Below, one piece after another: positions 41,411-49,407 of a DNA stretch of 62,751 nt. Under the pieces are notes generated by a model. That model had not been told where the DNA came from and did not search any database. It saw only the letters and a program-made list of their open reading frames with translations. Position 1 is the stretch's first letter; every line of letters begins with the position of its first letter. Made by a program: the position numbers and the translations under genes. Source of the stretch: RGIG6353 sp045660745 (GTDB lineage: Bacteria; Bacillota; Clostridia; Oscillospirales; SIG627); contig JAZREJ010000053.1 in the NCBI GenBank assembly GCA_045660745.1, forward strand, positions 1 through 62,751. The letters run 5' to 3'.

Positions 41411-41447
41411 GTTGCATATTATTTCATTTAAACTGTATAAACATTCG
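41392..41447. promoter_or_regulatory. three ARG-box-like sites at 21-bp period
   Basis: Compared with TGAATWWWWATTCA, TGCATATTATTTCA (41413-41426) and TGTATAAACATTCG (41434-41447) each keep 8 of 10 fixed bases, and TGTATAAATGTTGT (41392-41405) keeps 6. The sites start exactly 21 bp apart, the spacing of paired ArgR boxes, and cover the -10 and start site. Confidence 0.6.
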
Positions 41448-41483
41448 TTTTATACAACAAAACACGTATAAAGGATCCCTAAC

Positions 41484-42407
41484 ATGAAGAAGATTTTTAT
41501 TGACGGAAGTGCGGGTACAACAGGACTTCGCATCCGTGAGAGACTTGCCAAAAGGCAGGATATTGAAGTTATAACGCTTTCGGAGGAAATGAGAAAGGAC
41601 ACAGAGGCGCGCCGCGAAGCGCTCAACTCCTCGGACATTGCCTTTCTCTGTCTTCCTGATACTGCGGCAATAGAGGCAGTGGGGCTTGTAGAAAACCCAT
41701 GCACCGCGATCATCGACACATCCACCGCACACAGAACAAACCCCGACTGGACCTACGGATTCCCCGAGCTTGCGGGAATGCGTGAGAAAATCGCATCCTC
41801 CAAGAGAATTGCGAATCCCGGATGTCACGCCAGCGGTTTTGTGGCTCTTATCTCCCCTCTTGTAAAAGCTGGTATCATTGATAAGTCTGCATCTCTTGTA
41901 TGCTTTTCTATCACAGGCTACTCGGGTGGTGGAAAGAAGATGATAGCCGAATACGAGGAAGAAGGAAGAAGCGCTCTTCTTGACTCCCCCCGTCAATACG
42001 CTCTTTCTCAGGAGCACAAGCACCTCAAAGAAATGGCTGCACTTTCAGGACTTGAAAAATTTCCGGTATTCTCCCCAATCGTTTCCGATTTCTATTCGGG
42101 AATGCAGGTGAGTGTGGGACTTCACGGAAGTGATATTCAGGGTTCACTTGAGGATATAAAGAAGGTTTACCGTGAGGCTTACAGCACGCCCGTCGTAAAA
42201 TTCTGCGACTGTCCCACCGATACGGGATTCCTCGCATCCAACGAGCTTTCAATGAACGACGGAATGCAAATATGCGCATTCGGTAACGATGACAGAATAA
42301 TGCTGACCTCCCGATTTGATAATCTCGGCAAGGGTGCAAGCGGTGCGGCAGTACAAAACATGAACATTTTACTCGGTGTTGACGAAACACTCGGACTTGT
42401 TCTCTAA
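41484..42407 (+). CDS. argC: N-acetyl-gamma-glutamyl-phosphate reductase, type 2
   Basis: A 307-residue NADPH-dependent reductase of arginine synthesis that converts N-acetylglutamyl phosphate to the semialdehyde. The short N-terminus IFIDGSAGTTGLRIRERL and catalytic cysteine C114 (NPGCHASGF) are those of the shorter type 2 AGPR branch, not the usual ~340-residue ArgC. First gene of argCJBDF, following a strong promoter with ARG-box-like sites. 13 bp separate its stop from argJ. Confidence 0.93.
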   Translation: MKKIFIDGSAGTTGLRIRERLAKRQDIEVITLSEEMRKDTEARREALNSSDIAFLCLPDTAAIEAVGLVENPCTAIIDTSTAHRTNPDWTYGFPELAGMREKIASSKRIANPGCHASGFVALISPLVKAGIIDKSASLVCFSITGYSGGGKKMIAEYEEEGRSALLDSPRQYALSQEHKHLKEMAALSGLEKFPVFSPIVSDFYSGMQVSVGLHGSDIQGSLEDIKKVYREAYSTPVVKFCDCPTDTGFLASNELSMNDGMQICAFGNDDRIMLTSRFDNLGKGASGAAVQNMNILLGVDETLGLVL

Positions 42408-42420
42408 GGAGGAAAGACTT

Positions 42421-43635
42421 ATGAAAATTATAAACGGAAGCGTATGTGCGGCAAAGGGTTTTCGTGCATCGGGCATACACTGTGGTATACGTCACAACCG
42501 CACAAAAAAGGATATAGCACTCATCGTAAGTGACACTCCCGCATCGGCTGCGGCAGTTTACACAACAAACCTTGTTAAGGGCGCTCCCCTGACGGTTACA
42601 AAAAATCACATTTCAAACGGCATCGCACAGGCGGTTATCTGCAACAGCGGAAACGCAAACACCTGTAACGCAAACGGCATTGAGGTTGCAGAACAGATGT
42701 CCGCGCTTGTTGCATCCCCTCTCAACATCAAGGCAGATGACGTTATCGTTGCCTCCACGGGTGTTATCGGGCAGCCCCTCAACCTTGAGCCCATTGCAAA
42801 CGGCATTCCTTCTCTTGTGTCTGAGCTTTCCTACACAGGAAACGCGTCAGCGGCTGAGGCTATAATGACCACAGACACAGTACCGAAGGAAATTGCGGTA
42901 GAGTTTGAAATTGGCGGAAAGGTATGTCACATGGGCGGTATCGCCAAGGGAAGCGGAATGATCCATCCCAACATGGCGACGATGCTCGTATTCATCACAA
43001 CAGATGCGGCAATCACTCCCGCAATGCTTCAAAAGGTACTCTCGACCGACATTCCCGACACCTTCAACATGGTAAGCGTTGATGGAGACACCTCCACCAA
43101 CGACATGGTATCGGTTCTTGCAAACGGAATGGCGGGAAATGATATAATTGATTCCGAAGGCGAAGCGCTTGACACATTTGCAAAGGCGCTCAACACAGTA
43201 ACCGTTCATCTCTGCAGAATGATTGCGGGTGACGGTGAGGGTGCGACAAAGCTTCTTGAATGCAACGTTTCGGGAGCTTCAACCCATGAGTCTGCAAAGA
43301 AGATAGCTAAGAGCATCATCTGTTCAAGCCTTGTAAAAGCGGCAATGTTCGGTGCCGACGCTAACTGGGGACGAATCCTTTGTGCTATCGGGTACAGCGG
43401 TGAACAGGTCAACGTTCTCGGAGTTGACGTTTCCTTCAAGTCGGCTAAGGGAGAAATCGACGTATGTAAGAAGGGCGCAAGCATTGATTTCTCGGAAGAG
43501 AAGGCAAAAGAAATACTTCTTGAAAAAGAAATTGAGATAAACGTTGTACTTTCGGACGGTAACGAGTCGGCAACCGCTTGGGGATGTGACCTTACCTACG
43601 ATTACGTTAAGATAAACGGTGACTACCGTACCTAA
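42421..43635 (+). CDS. argJ: bifunctional ornithine acetyltransferase/N-acetylglutamate synthase
   Basis: A 404-residue ArgJ that recycles the acetyl group from N-acetylornithine to glutamate. It self-cleaves before the nucleophile threonine, here T187 in NMATMLVF. ICNSGNANTCN near residue 80 and CDLTYDYVKINGDYRT at the C-terminus are typical. I place the start at 42421 (MKIINGSV), AAGGAGG lying 9 nt upstream. No argA-type synthase is in the window, consistent with the cyclic pathway. Confidence 0.95.
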   Translation: MKIINGSVCAAKGFRASGIHCGIRHNRTKKDIALIVSDTPASAAAVYTTNLVKGAPLTVTKNHISNGIAQAVICNSGNANTCNANGIEVAEQMSALVASPLNIKADDVIVASTGVIGQPLNLEPIANGIPSLVSELSYTGNASAAEAIMTTDTVPKEIAVEFEIGGKVCHMGGIAKGSGMIHPNMATMLVFITTDAAITPAMLQKVLSTDIPDTFNMVSVDGDTSTNDMVSVLANGMAGNDIIDSEGEALDTFAKALNTVTVHLCRMIAGDGEGATKLLECNVSGASTHESAKKIAKSIICSSLVKAAMFGADANWGRILCAIGYSGEQVNVLGVDVSFKSAKGEIDVCKKGASIDFSEEKAKEILLEKEIEINVVLSDGNESATAWGCDLTYDYVKINGDYRT

Positions 43636-43645
43636 GGAGACAGAA

Positions 43646-44515
43646 ATGGAAGAAAATTTTTCTAACGCTCAGCGTGCCGAGGTATTAACTCAAGCGCTTC
43701 CCTACATACAGCGTTATTACGGAAAGACTATAGTTGTAAAATACGGCGGAAACGCCATGATAAACGAGCATCTTAAGGAACAGGTCATGGAGGACATCAT
43801 TCTTCTTTGGCTTGTCGGAGTTAAGGTAGTACTCGTTCACGGAGGCGGTCCCGAAATCAGCGAGACCATGCAGAAGCTCGGTAAGAAGTCGGAATTCATT
43901 GACGGACTCCGAGTTACCGACAAGGAAACCGTTGACATTGTTCAAATGGTGCTTGCGGGCAAGGTGAACAAGACTCTTGTAAGTCTCATTGAGATGAAGG
44001 GCGGACGTGCTATGGGTATCTGCGGTATGGACGGCAGACTCATTGAGGCAAAGTGCCGTGACGAAAGACTCGGCTACGTTGGTGAGATCACAAACGTCAA
44101 CATCAAGCCCATCAACGACCTTCTTGAGAAGGGCTACATTCCCATTGTATCGACTCTCGGTGTAGACATTGAAGGAAACACCTACAACATCAATGCTGAC
44201 ACGGCTGCCGCTTACATTGCGGGTGCTCTTGAAGCAGAGCGCCTTATCATGATGACAGACATTGCGGGAGTTCTCCGTGACAAGGATGACCCCTCCACGC
44301 TTATTGCCGACATCACAATCGAGGAGGCGCACAAGCTTCGTGAGGAGGGCATCATTTCGGGAGGAATGATTCCCAAAATCGACTGCTGTATCGAGGCTAT
44401 AGACCGCGGTGTTAAAAACGTTATTATCATGGACGGACGTGTACCCCACTCCATTCTTATGGAGCTTCTTACAGACGAGGGTAGCGGTACCATGGTTATG
44501 GGAGAGAGAAAATGA
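43646..44515 (+). CDS. argB: acetylglutamate kinase
   Basis: A 289-residue amino acid kinase that phosphorylates N-acetylglutamate. Motifs: VVKYGGNAMIN (phosphate loop), LVHGGGPEIS, and INADTAAAYIAGALEAERLIMMTDIAGVL (shown here as two parts, NADTAAAYIAGAL then MMTDIAGVL). The length and C-terminal segment are those of arginine-inhibited hexameric enzymes, which suggests feedback control by arginine. Start ATG 43646 follows AAGGAGA. It overlaps argD by 4 nt. Confidence 0.95.
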   Translation: MEENFSNAQRAEVLTQALPYIQRYYGKTIVVKYGGNAMINEHLKEQVMEDIILLWLVGVKVVLVHGGGPEISETMQKLGKKSEFIDGLRVTDKETVDIVQMVLAGKVNKTLVSLIEMKGGRAMGICGMDGRLIEAKCRDERLGYVGEITNVNIKPINDLLEKGYIPIVSTLGVDIEGNTYNINADTAAAYIAGALEAERLIMMTDIAGVLRDKDDPSTLIADITIEEAHKLREEGIISGGMIPKIDCCIEAIDRGVKNVIIMDGRVPHSILMELLTDEGSGTMVMGERK

Positions 44516-45681
44516 GCATTATAAGAGAAAACGACGCCTCCTTTGTTGCGGGCACCTACAAGCGCTTCCCTGTTGAGATAGTATCGGGTAAGGGCTCTGA
44601 GGTTTTCGACAGCAACGGAAAGCGTTTCATAGACATGGGTTCGGGCATTGGCGTTACTGCATTCGGTATTTCGGACGATGAATGGATATCGGCGGTTACA
44701 AAGCAGCTTGCCCTTGTTCAGCACACCTCAAACCTTTACTACACCGAGCCCTGCACAACTCTTGCAAAGATGCTTTGCGAAAGAACAGGCATGAAAAAGG
44801 TGTTTTTCGGAAACTCGGGTGCGGAAGCAAACGAGTGCGCAATTAAAGTGGCACGCAAGTGGGCAAGTGAAAACAAGGGTGAGGAATATTACACAATAAT
44901 CACCCTCAAAAACGGCTTCCACGGACGAACGCTCACAACTCTTGCGGCAACAGGGCAGGACCACTATCACGAGCTGTTCCAGCCTTTGACTCCGGGATTT
45001 GTACACGCGGATGCAAACGATCTTGACAGTGTTGAAGCACTTGTCAAGGCACACAAGTGTGCGGCGATAATGATAGAGTGCATTCAGGGTGAAGGCGGAG
45101 TGCTTTCGCTTGACGCTGATTTTGTCAAGGGTGTTGAGGCTATTGCTCGACGCGAAAACATACTCCTTATTGTTGACGAGGTGCAGACGGGTAACGGACG
45201 TACAGGTAAGCTTTACGCTTACATGAATTTCGGCATCACTCCCGACGTTGTATCCACCGCAAAGGGACTTGGTGGCGGTCTTCCCATAGGAGCGGCCCTT
45301 CTCGGAGAGAAAGTCGAAAAGGTACTCGGCTTCGGAGACCACGGTTCCACATTCGGGGCGAATCCCGTTGCTTGTGCTGGTGCTGTCTCCATTCTTTCAA
45401 GAATTGACGATGAGCTTCTCTCGGACGTTTGCCGAAAGAGTGAGTTCGTATTTAATTCCTTCAAGGGCATCGAGGGTGTTGAATCGGTTTCGGGTATGGG
45501 TCTCATGATCGGTATCAAGACAGTAAAATCTGCAGCCGACGTTGTTGCAAAATGTATTGAAAAAGGTGTTCTTTGTCTCACCGCAAAGGACAAGGTAAGA
45601 CTTCTTCCCGCACTTAATATTCCCGACGAAATACTCGCAGAGGCAGTCGAAGTAATCAAAGAAGCAATTAAGGAGGCATAA
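44512..45681 (+). CDS. argD: acetylornithine aminotransferase
   Basis: A 389-residue class III aminotransferase that converts N-acetylglutamate semialdehyde to N-acetylornithine. PLP lysine K251 (STAKGLGGGLPIGA), NSGAEANECAIKVAR phosphate/PLP segment, and LLIVDEVQTGNGRTGK aspartate. It begins in the argB stop (ATGA overlap) and ends 2 bp before argF, so the operon is tightly coupled. It may also act in lysine synthesis, as in other bacteria. Confidence 0.95.
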   Translation: MSIIRENDASFVAGTYKRFPVEIVSGKGSEVFDSNGKRFIDMGSGIGVTAFGISDDEWISAVTKQLALVQHTSNLYYTEPCTTLAKMLCERTGMKKVFFGNSGAEANECAIKVARKWASENKGEEYYTIITLKNGFHGRTLTTLAATGQDHYHELFQPLTPGFVHADANDLDSVEALVKAHKCAAIMIECIQGEGGVLSLDADFVKGVEAIARRENILLIVDEVQTGNGRTGKLYAYMNFGITPDVVSTAKGLGGGLPIGAALLGEKVEKVLGFGDHGSTFGANPVACAGAVSILSRIDDELLSDVCRKSEFVFNSFKGIEGVESVSGMGLMIGIKTVKSAADVVAKCIEKGVLCLTAKDKVRLLPALNIPDEILAEAVEVIKEAIKEA

Positions 45682-45683
45682 CA

Positions 45684-46679
45684 ATGTTCAAGAACAGAAG
45701 TTTTTTGAAACTGCTTGACTATACACCCGAAGAAATACGTGCACTAATTGACCTCGCCGCAGACCTCAAGGCGAAGAAAAAAGCAGGCATTCCTCACAGG
45801 CTTTGTGAGGGAAAGAGCATTGCGCTCGTGTTTGAAAAGAACTCCACCCGCACACGTTGTGCATTTGAGGTTGCGTCCTTTGACCTTGGTATGCACCCTG
45901 TGTTTCTTGACCCGTCCGCATCACAGATGGGCAAGAAGGAGAGCATCCCCGACACAGCGCGCGTGCTCGGACGTATGTTTGATGCAATAGAGTACCGTGG
46001 CTTTGAGCAGAATATCGTTGAGGAGCTTGCAGAATACGCAAAGGTTCCTGTTTACAACGGTCTTACAAATGAATTCCACCCCACGCAGATTCTTGCTGAC
46101 TTTCTCACCATTCGTGAGCACTGCGGAGAGCTGAAGGGAAAGAAGCTTGTATACATGGGCGATGCACGCTACAACATGGGCAACTCCCTCATGGTCGGCT
46201 GTGCAAAGATGGGTATGCACTTTGTTGCTTGTGCGCCCAAGAAGTATTTCCCCGATGCGGCGCTTGTTGCAGAGTGTGAGGCGGTAGCAAAAGATACAGG
46301 TGCGACACTTGAATTTATCGAAGACCCCAAGACCGCGGTAAAGGGTGCCGACGTTATCTACACCGACGTTTGGGTATCTATGGGTGAGCCTGAAGAAGTT
46401 TGGAAGGAGCGTATCGACGACCTTCTCCCCTATCAGGTCAATTCCGCACTCATGGAGGCGGCCGGTTCTCAGTGCCGTTTCATGCACTGTCTGCCCGCAT
46501 TCCACGACCTCAAGACCGTGACAGGCAGAAAGATTCACGAGACCTTCGGACTTCCCGCAATGGAAGTTACCGACGAGGTGTTTGAAAGTGATGCTTCCAT
46601 CGTATTCGACGAAGCTGAAAATCGCATGCACACCATTAAGGCTGTCATCGCGGCTACTCTTTCTGATATTATTGGTTAA
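45684..46679 (+). CDS. argF: ornithine carbamoyltransferase
   Basis: A 331-residue transcarbamylase forming citrulline from ornithine and carbamoyl phosphate. Carbamoyl phosphate motif FEKNSTRTRCAFE (about 52-64), FHPTQ-type segment EFHPTQILADFLT, ornithine/Cys loop FMHCLPAFHD. Last gene of the operon; argG, argH and carAB are absent from the window. The alternative catabolic use (arginine deiminase pathway) is unlikely given the biosynthetic context. Confidence 0.95.
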   Translation: MFKNRSFLKLLDYTPEEIRALIDLAADLKAKKKAGIPHRLCEGKSIALVFEKNSTRTRCAFEVASFDLGMHPVFLDPSASQMGKKESIPDTARVLGRMFDAIEYRGFEQNIVEELAEYAKVPVYNGLTNEFHPTQILADFLTIREHCGELKGKKLVYMGDARYNMGNSLMVGCAKMGMHFVACAPKKYFPDAALVAECEAVAKDTGATLEFIEDPKTAVKGADVIYTDVWVSMGEPEEVWKERIDDLLPYQVNSALMEAAGSQCRFMHCLPAFHDLKTVTGRKIHETFGLPAMEVTDEVFESDASIVFDEAENRMHTIKAVIAATLSDIIG

Positions 46680-46691
46680 TTGATTTTTCTT

Positions 46692-46750
46692 GGGGAGGGA
46701 CTTTTTTGTAAAAAAGTCCCTCCCCAAACCCCTCTTCAAAAAACTTTAAA
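46692..46750 (+). repeat. hairpin repeat, left copy of inverted pair
   Basis: A perfect 16-bp stem (GGGGAGGGACTTTTTT at 46692-46707 with its complement at 46710-46725) is followed by AAACCCCTCTTCAAAAAACTTT. The inverted right copy is at 47378-47431. It may also terminate argF. Confidence 0.8.
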
Positions 46751-46766
46751 GCTTTAAAATATTTTT

Positions 46767-46796
46767 CGAGCATGGGCTATATATAGCCCATGCTCG
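46767..46796 (-). terminator. terminator of the AbrB-like gene (perfect 30-bp palindrome)
   Basis: CGAGCATGGGCTATA (46767-46781) and its exact complement (46782-46796) form a stem just after the AbrB-like stop, with T residues on the minus strand. Confidence 0.75.
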
Positions 46797-46799
46797 ATT

Positions 46800-46979
46800 T
46801 CATTTGTTTTCCTTTGTTTCCTTCTTTATAAGCTCATATTCGGGATTTCTCACAAGCACTCCTTCCTTAAGCGGAATGACCTCCACCTTTTCTGAAAGAG
46901 AATACATATCTCTCACACTCTTTGGGATTGTCACTCTGCCAAGGTTATCAATTTTCTTAATTATTCCTATTTTATCCAT
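46800..46979 (-). CDS. AbrB/SpoVT-type swapped-hairpin transcription regulator
   Basis: A 59-residue DNA-binding protein with the AbrB-like looped-hinge pattern GIIKKIDNLGRVTIPKSVRDMY (split: KKIDNLGRVTIPK then SVRDMYSL) followed by a short dimer strand VEVIPLKEGVLVRN. I place the start at ATG 46979, AGGAG 10 nt upstream, rather than GTG 46988, which would touch the ribosome site. It is divergent from the XRE-type gene at 47087, and both genes lie between inverted copies of a hairpin repeat. Function: probably transition-state or antitoxin-like regulation; no toxin partner is seen. Confidence 0.88.
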   Translation of the reverse strand: MDKIGIIKKIDNLGRVTIPKSVRDMYSLSEKVEVIPLKEGVLVRNPEYELIKKETKENK

Positions 46980-47086
46980 ATATATCACTCTCCTACAATA
47001 AAATGTGCATCTTTATTACAATTATACGTCAAAAATATGTTAAAGTCAAGTAGATTCTCATCTTTAGCACATTTTGGTGGAATAAT

Positions 47087-47329
47087 ATGAAGATATATGA
47101 TTTTAACGGTAAGAAAAACATTTGCGGTGAACGCGTATACATTGCAAGAAAGAAATTAAAGATATCTCAGTCTATACTTGCGGCAAGGCTTCAGGTTGAA
47201 GGTATAAACATTGAAAGAGAAAGCATTAGCAGATTAGAATCAGGTGAAAGATTCGTTGCCGACTATGAACTCGCAGCACTCAGCAAAATTTTAAACGTAT
47301 CAACCGAATATCTCTTGGGACTCGAATAA
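47087..47329 (+). CDS. XRE-family HTH protein
   Basis: An 80-residue protein with a single Cro/C1-type HTH (about 15-75): GERVYIARKKLKISQSILAARL, then ISRLESGERFVADYELAALSKIL and VSTEYLLGL. It is a likely repressor without a sensor domain. The intergenic region to the divergent AbrB-like gene (107 bp) is AT-rich. A terminator at 47341-47370 follows. Confidence 0.88.
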   Translation: MKIYDFNGKKNICGERVYIARKKLKISQSILAARLQVEGINIERESISRLESGERFVADYELAALSKILNVSTEYLLGLE

Positions 47330-47340
47330 AACATCACAAA

Positions 47341-47370
47341 AAATGACATTGCCTCAAAGCAATGTCATTT
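47341..47370 (+). terminator. terminator of the XRE-type gene
   Basis: AAATGACATTGC (47341-47352) pairs with GCAATGTCATTT (47359-47370), followed by T residues. Confidence 0.85.
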
Positions 47371-47377
47371 TTAATAT

Positions 47378-47431
47378 TTAAAGTTTTTGAAGAGGGGTTT
47401 GGGGAGAAACTTTTTACAAAAAGTTTCTCCC
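47378..47431 (-). repeat. hairpin repeat, right copy of inverted pair
   Basis: The reverse complement reads as the left copy: a perfect 14-bp stem (47402-47415 with 47418-47431) next to AAACCCCTCTTCAAAAACTTT. Together the two copies frame the AbrB-like and XRE-type genes. Confidence 0.8.
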
Positions 47432-47463
47432 TGAAAATCCTTTAATGCGCCGCTTATCTGCAG

Positions 47464-49395
47464 TTAAATAAGTACGACATTAGCACCGTGATCGGTTATT
47501 TCGTCACAGTAATATTTTACGCTGAAGGTCGAGAAATAAATACTGAAGTACTTTGCGTACTTTTCGTGAATCTCCTCACAAACCTCGTTGAACTTTTCGA
47601 TGTGCTTGTCTGACTCTTCTACGTTGCCCATATACTTTGCACCATACGCACGGGCGTACTCAAGGATAAACTCGGCATGAAGTTCGAGAAGCTCCCAGGA
47701 AATATGCTGAGCACGGGGAAGGTTGAGTGCGAGATTCTTTTCAATTTCAGGCTTGAAGCCGTCAACAAGCGCCTCAACACGAGCGGCAAAGGTCTTCTGC
47801 TCATCCTTTGTTCCCTCGGAATCCGCATAATAGCGGTAAATGAGAGAGAAGATGTCGGTCACCTTTGAAAGGTAATCAAATGCCGCATCAGCACCTATGC
47901 CATAAGTCTCCTCAAAGCATGCCTTCTCCTCGGCGTAATAGTCAACGCCTCTGTTCCAAAGAGTACGTGCCATAATTCTGTGGGGAAAATCGTTGGGAAT
48001 CTGACAGTTGTAAATTTCACAGGAAACGCTTCCGCCTATTCCCATATTCTTGAGGTTGAACATATCCTCATAAATAACTCTCGAAAGCTTGCGATAACCC
48101 GGCTCCTTGTACTGATTCCACATTAGGTGGTAGTCAAAGAGGAAGGAGTCGCCTTTAAGCTGTTTTTCCTGCCAGTCACGGAGATATACCGCATTCTCGG
48201 CAGCAGTTCTCGGCCACCAAAGCTTATTTCTCACATATGGAGTCTTTTCAGCGGGCTTGTCAAAGTCGGAGTAGCTTGTGTCATAAGTACGGGTGATGGG
48301 GGCAAACATCAAAATAAATCTGTCGGGATTTTCAACAGTATATTCAATAGGCTCCCAAAGAAGGTCAACGTAGATAAGGCAAACGATTCTTGACTTGATT
48401 CCCGCCTCTGTGAGTCTCTTGTCAAGATCATTGAGAATCATAACGTACCAGTCGGAGGGACGGTGCTTTGAGCACTCCTCACACTCACAGTGGTTGTTAA
48501 GACCGTCTGCAAGCCAATAGTGGAGATAGTCAACGTCGGGATTCTCCTTGAGGTATTCAACGATTCTGTTGTTCATGTAATCGCGAATATCCTTCCTCGA
48601 ATAGCAAAGCTGAGTGCCGAAAAGGTTCTGTCCGAGGTAAAGCCCTCTTTTTCCGTCAACCATTGCCATTTTTTCAAGCTGTTCGGGAGTGAAGCTGTCA
48701 TTTGTAAGGCCTGAAACCTTTGTGTGATCGTGATATCCGAGTGCCTCAATATGCCATCCGTGTCCGACACCGTGACGCTTGAGACCTCTCTTTTTAGCTT
48801 CAAGTGCAACCGCCTTGAAAGCCGCCTTGTAATCACCATCAGTAAGTCCCGCATATCCGCGGAAGCCCTTAAAGTACTTTTCGGGAGCGAGTGACTCGTA
48901 GAAATAGTTGTTCATTCCCTCCTTGGGCATCCAGTCAATCATATCAATAGCGGTCTGTGTGGACGCCTTGCAGTCAAGGTTGATACCTCTGAAGCGGTAG
49001 TCTGCCTTTTCTTCGTATTCAAAATTCAAAGGCTCAAGGACCTTCTTTTCAATAATCTCACCGTCGCGTCCGGGACGAATCCACTTGCAACCAAGCTTCT
49101 TTAAAAGACTGTAAACCGCAATAAGCACCGACATGGGGTTAGTACCAACGATAACTCCCGCATTGTCCTTAATGGAAATCTTGAATGCATCGTCGATTTC
49201 GGGATTCTCTACCTTGGGGGCAAGAGCAGGGTTAGCCATAAGCCAGATAGCATCCGCATGAGTTTCAGCGTAAGAGTCATAGTAGAAGGGCTCAACGTCT
49301 ATCGTTTCGTCAATAGCGTAGAGGTAACGGCGAAGCTCGTCAAGAGCAAATTCGACGGTCTTATCAAGACCAACTCGGCAAATTTTAATTCTCAT
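47464..49395 (-). CDS. DUF4838 family protein, tandem copy 2
   Basis: A 643-residue soluble protein. The N-terminal GH20/GH67-like beta domain (about 1-120) includes VLIAVYSLLKKLGCKWIRPG; the DUF4838 barrel region (about 130-560) includes NHCECEECSKHRPSDWYVMI, a conserved cysteine/histidine segment, and FAPITRTYDTSYSDFD. No signal peptide. DUF4838 proteins are thought to be glycoside hydrolases; activity is not established. It starts 12 bp after the stop of its paralogue (49408-51324), about 60% identical by eye. The two form an operon. Confidence 0.85.
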   Translation of the reverse strand: MRIKICRVGLDKTVEFALDELRRYLYAIDETIDVEPFYYDSYAETHADAIWLMANPALAPKVENPEIDDAFKISIKDNAGVIVGTNPMSVLIAVYSLLKKLGCKWIRPGRDGEIIEKKVLEPLNFEYEEKADYRFRGINLDCKASTQTAIDMIDWMPKEGMNNYFYESLAPEKYFKGFRGYAGLTDGDYKAAFKAVALEAKKRGLKRHGVGHGWHIEALGYHDHTKVSGLTNDSFTPEQLEKMAMVDGKRGLYLGQNLFGTQLCYSRKDIRDYMNNRIVEYLKENPDVDYLHYWLADGLNNHCECEECSKHRPSDWYVMILNDLDKRLTEAGIKSRIVCLIYVDLLWEPIEYTVENPDRFILMFAPITRTYDTSYSDFDKPAEKTPYVRNKLWWPRTAAENAVYLRDWQEKQLKGDSFLFDYHLMWNQYKEPGYRKLSRVIYEDMFNLKNMGIGGSVSCEIYNCQIPNDFPHRIMARTLWNRGVDYYAEEKACFEETYGIGADAAFDYLSKVTDIFSLIYRYYADSEGTKDEQKTFAARVEALVDGFKPEIEKNLALNLPRAQHISWELLELHAEFILEYARAYGAKYMGNVEESDKHIEKFNEVCEEIHEKYAKYFSIYFSTFSVKYYCDEITDHGANVVLI

Positions 49396-49407
49396 ATTTT
49401 TCTCCTT

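Noticed and set aside
43685..44449. A 254-codon minus-strand frame opposite argB
   Set aside because: Antisense of a highly conserved kinase gene; composition reflects codon bias only.
45921..46739. A 272-codon minus-strand frame opposite argF
   Set aside because: Antisense shadow of argF; it has no domain, and it begins inside the hairpin repeat.
46800..47329. AbrB-like and XRE-type pair as a toxin-antitoxin system
   Set aside because: Both proteins are DNA-binding regulators; no toxin-type fold is present in either or next to them.
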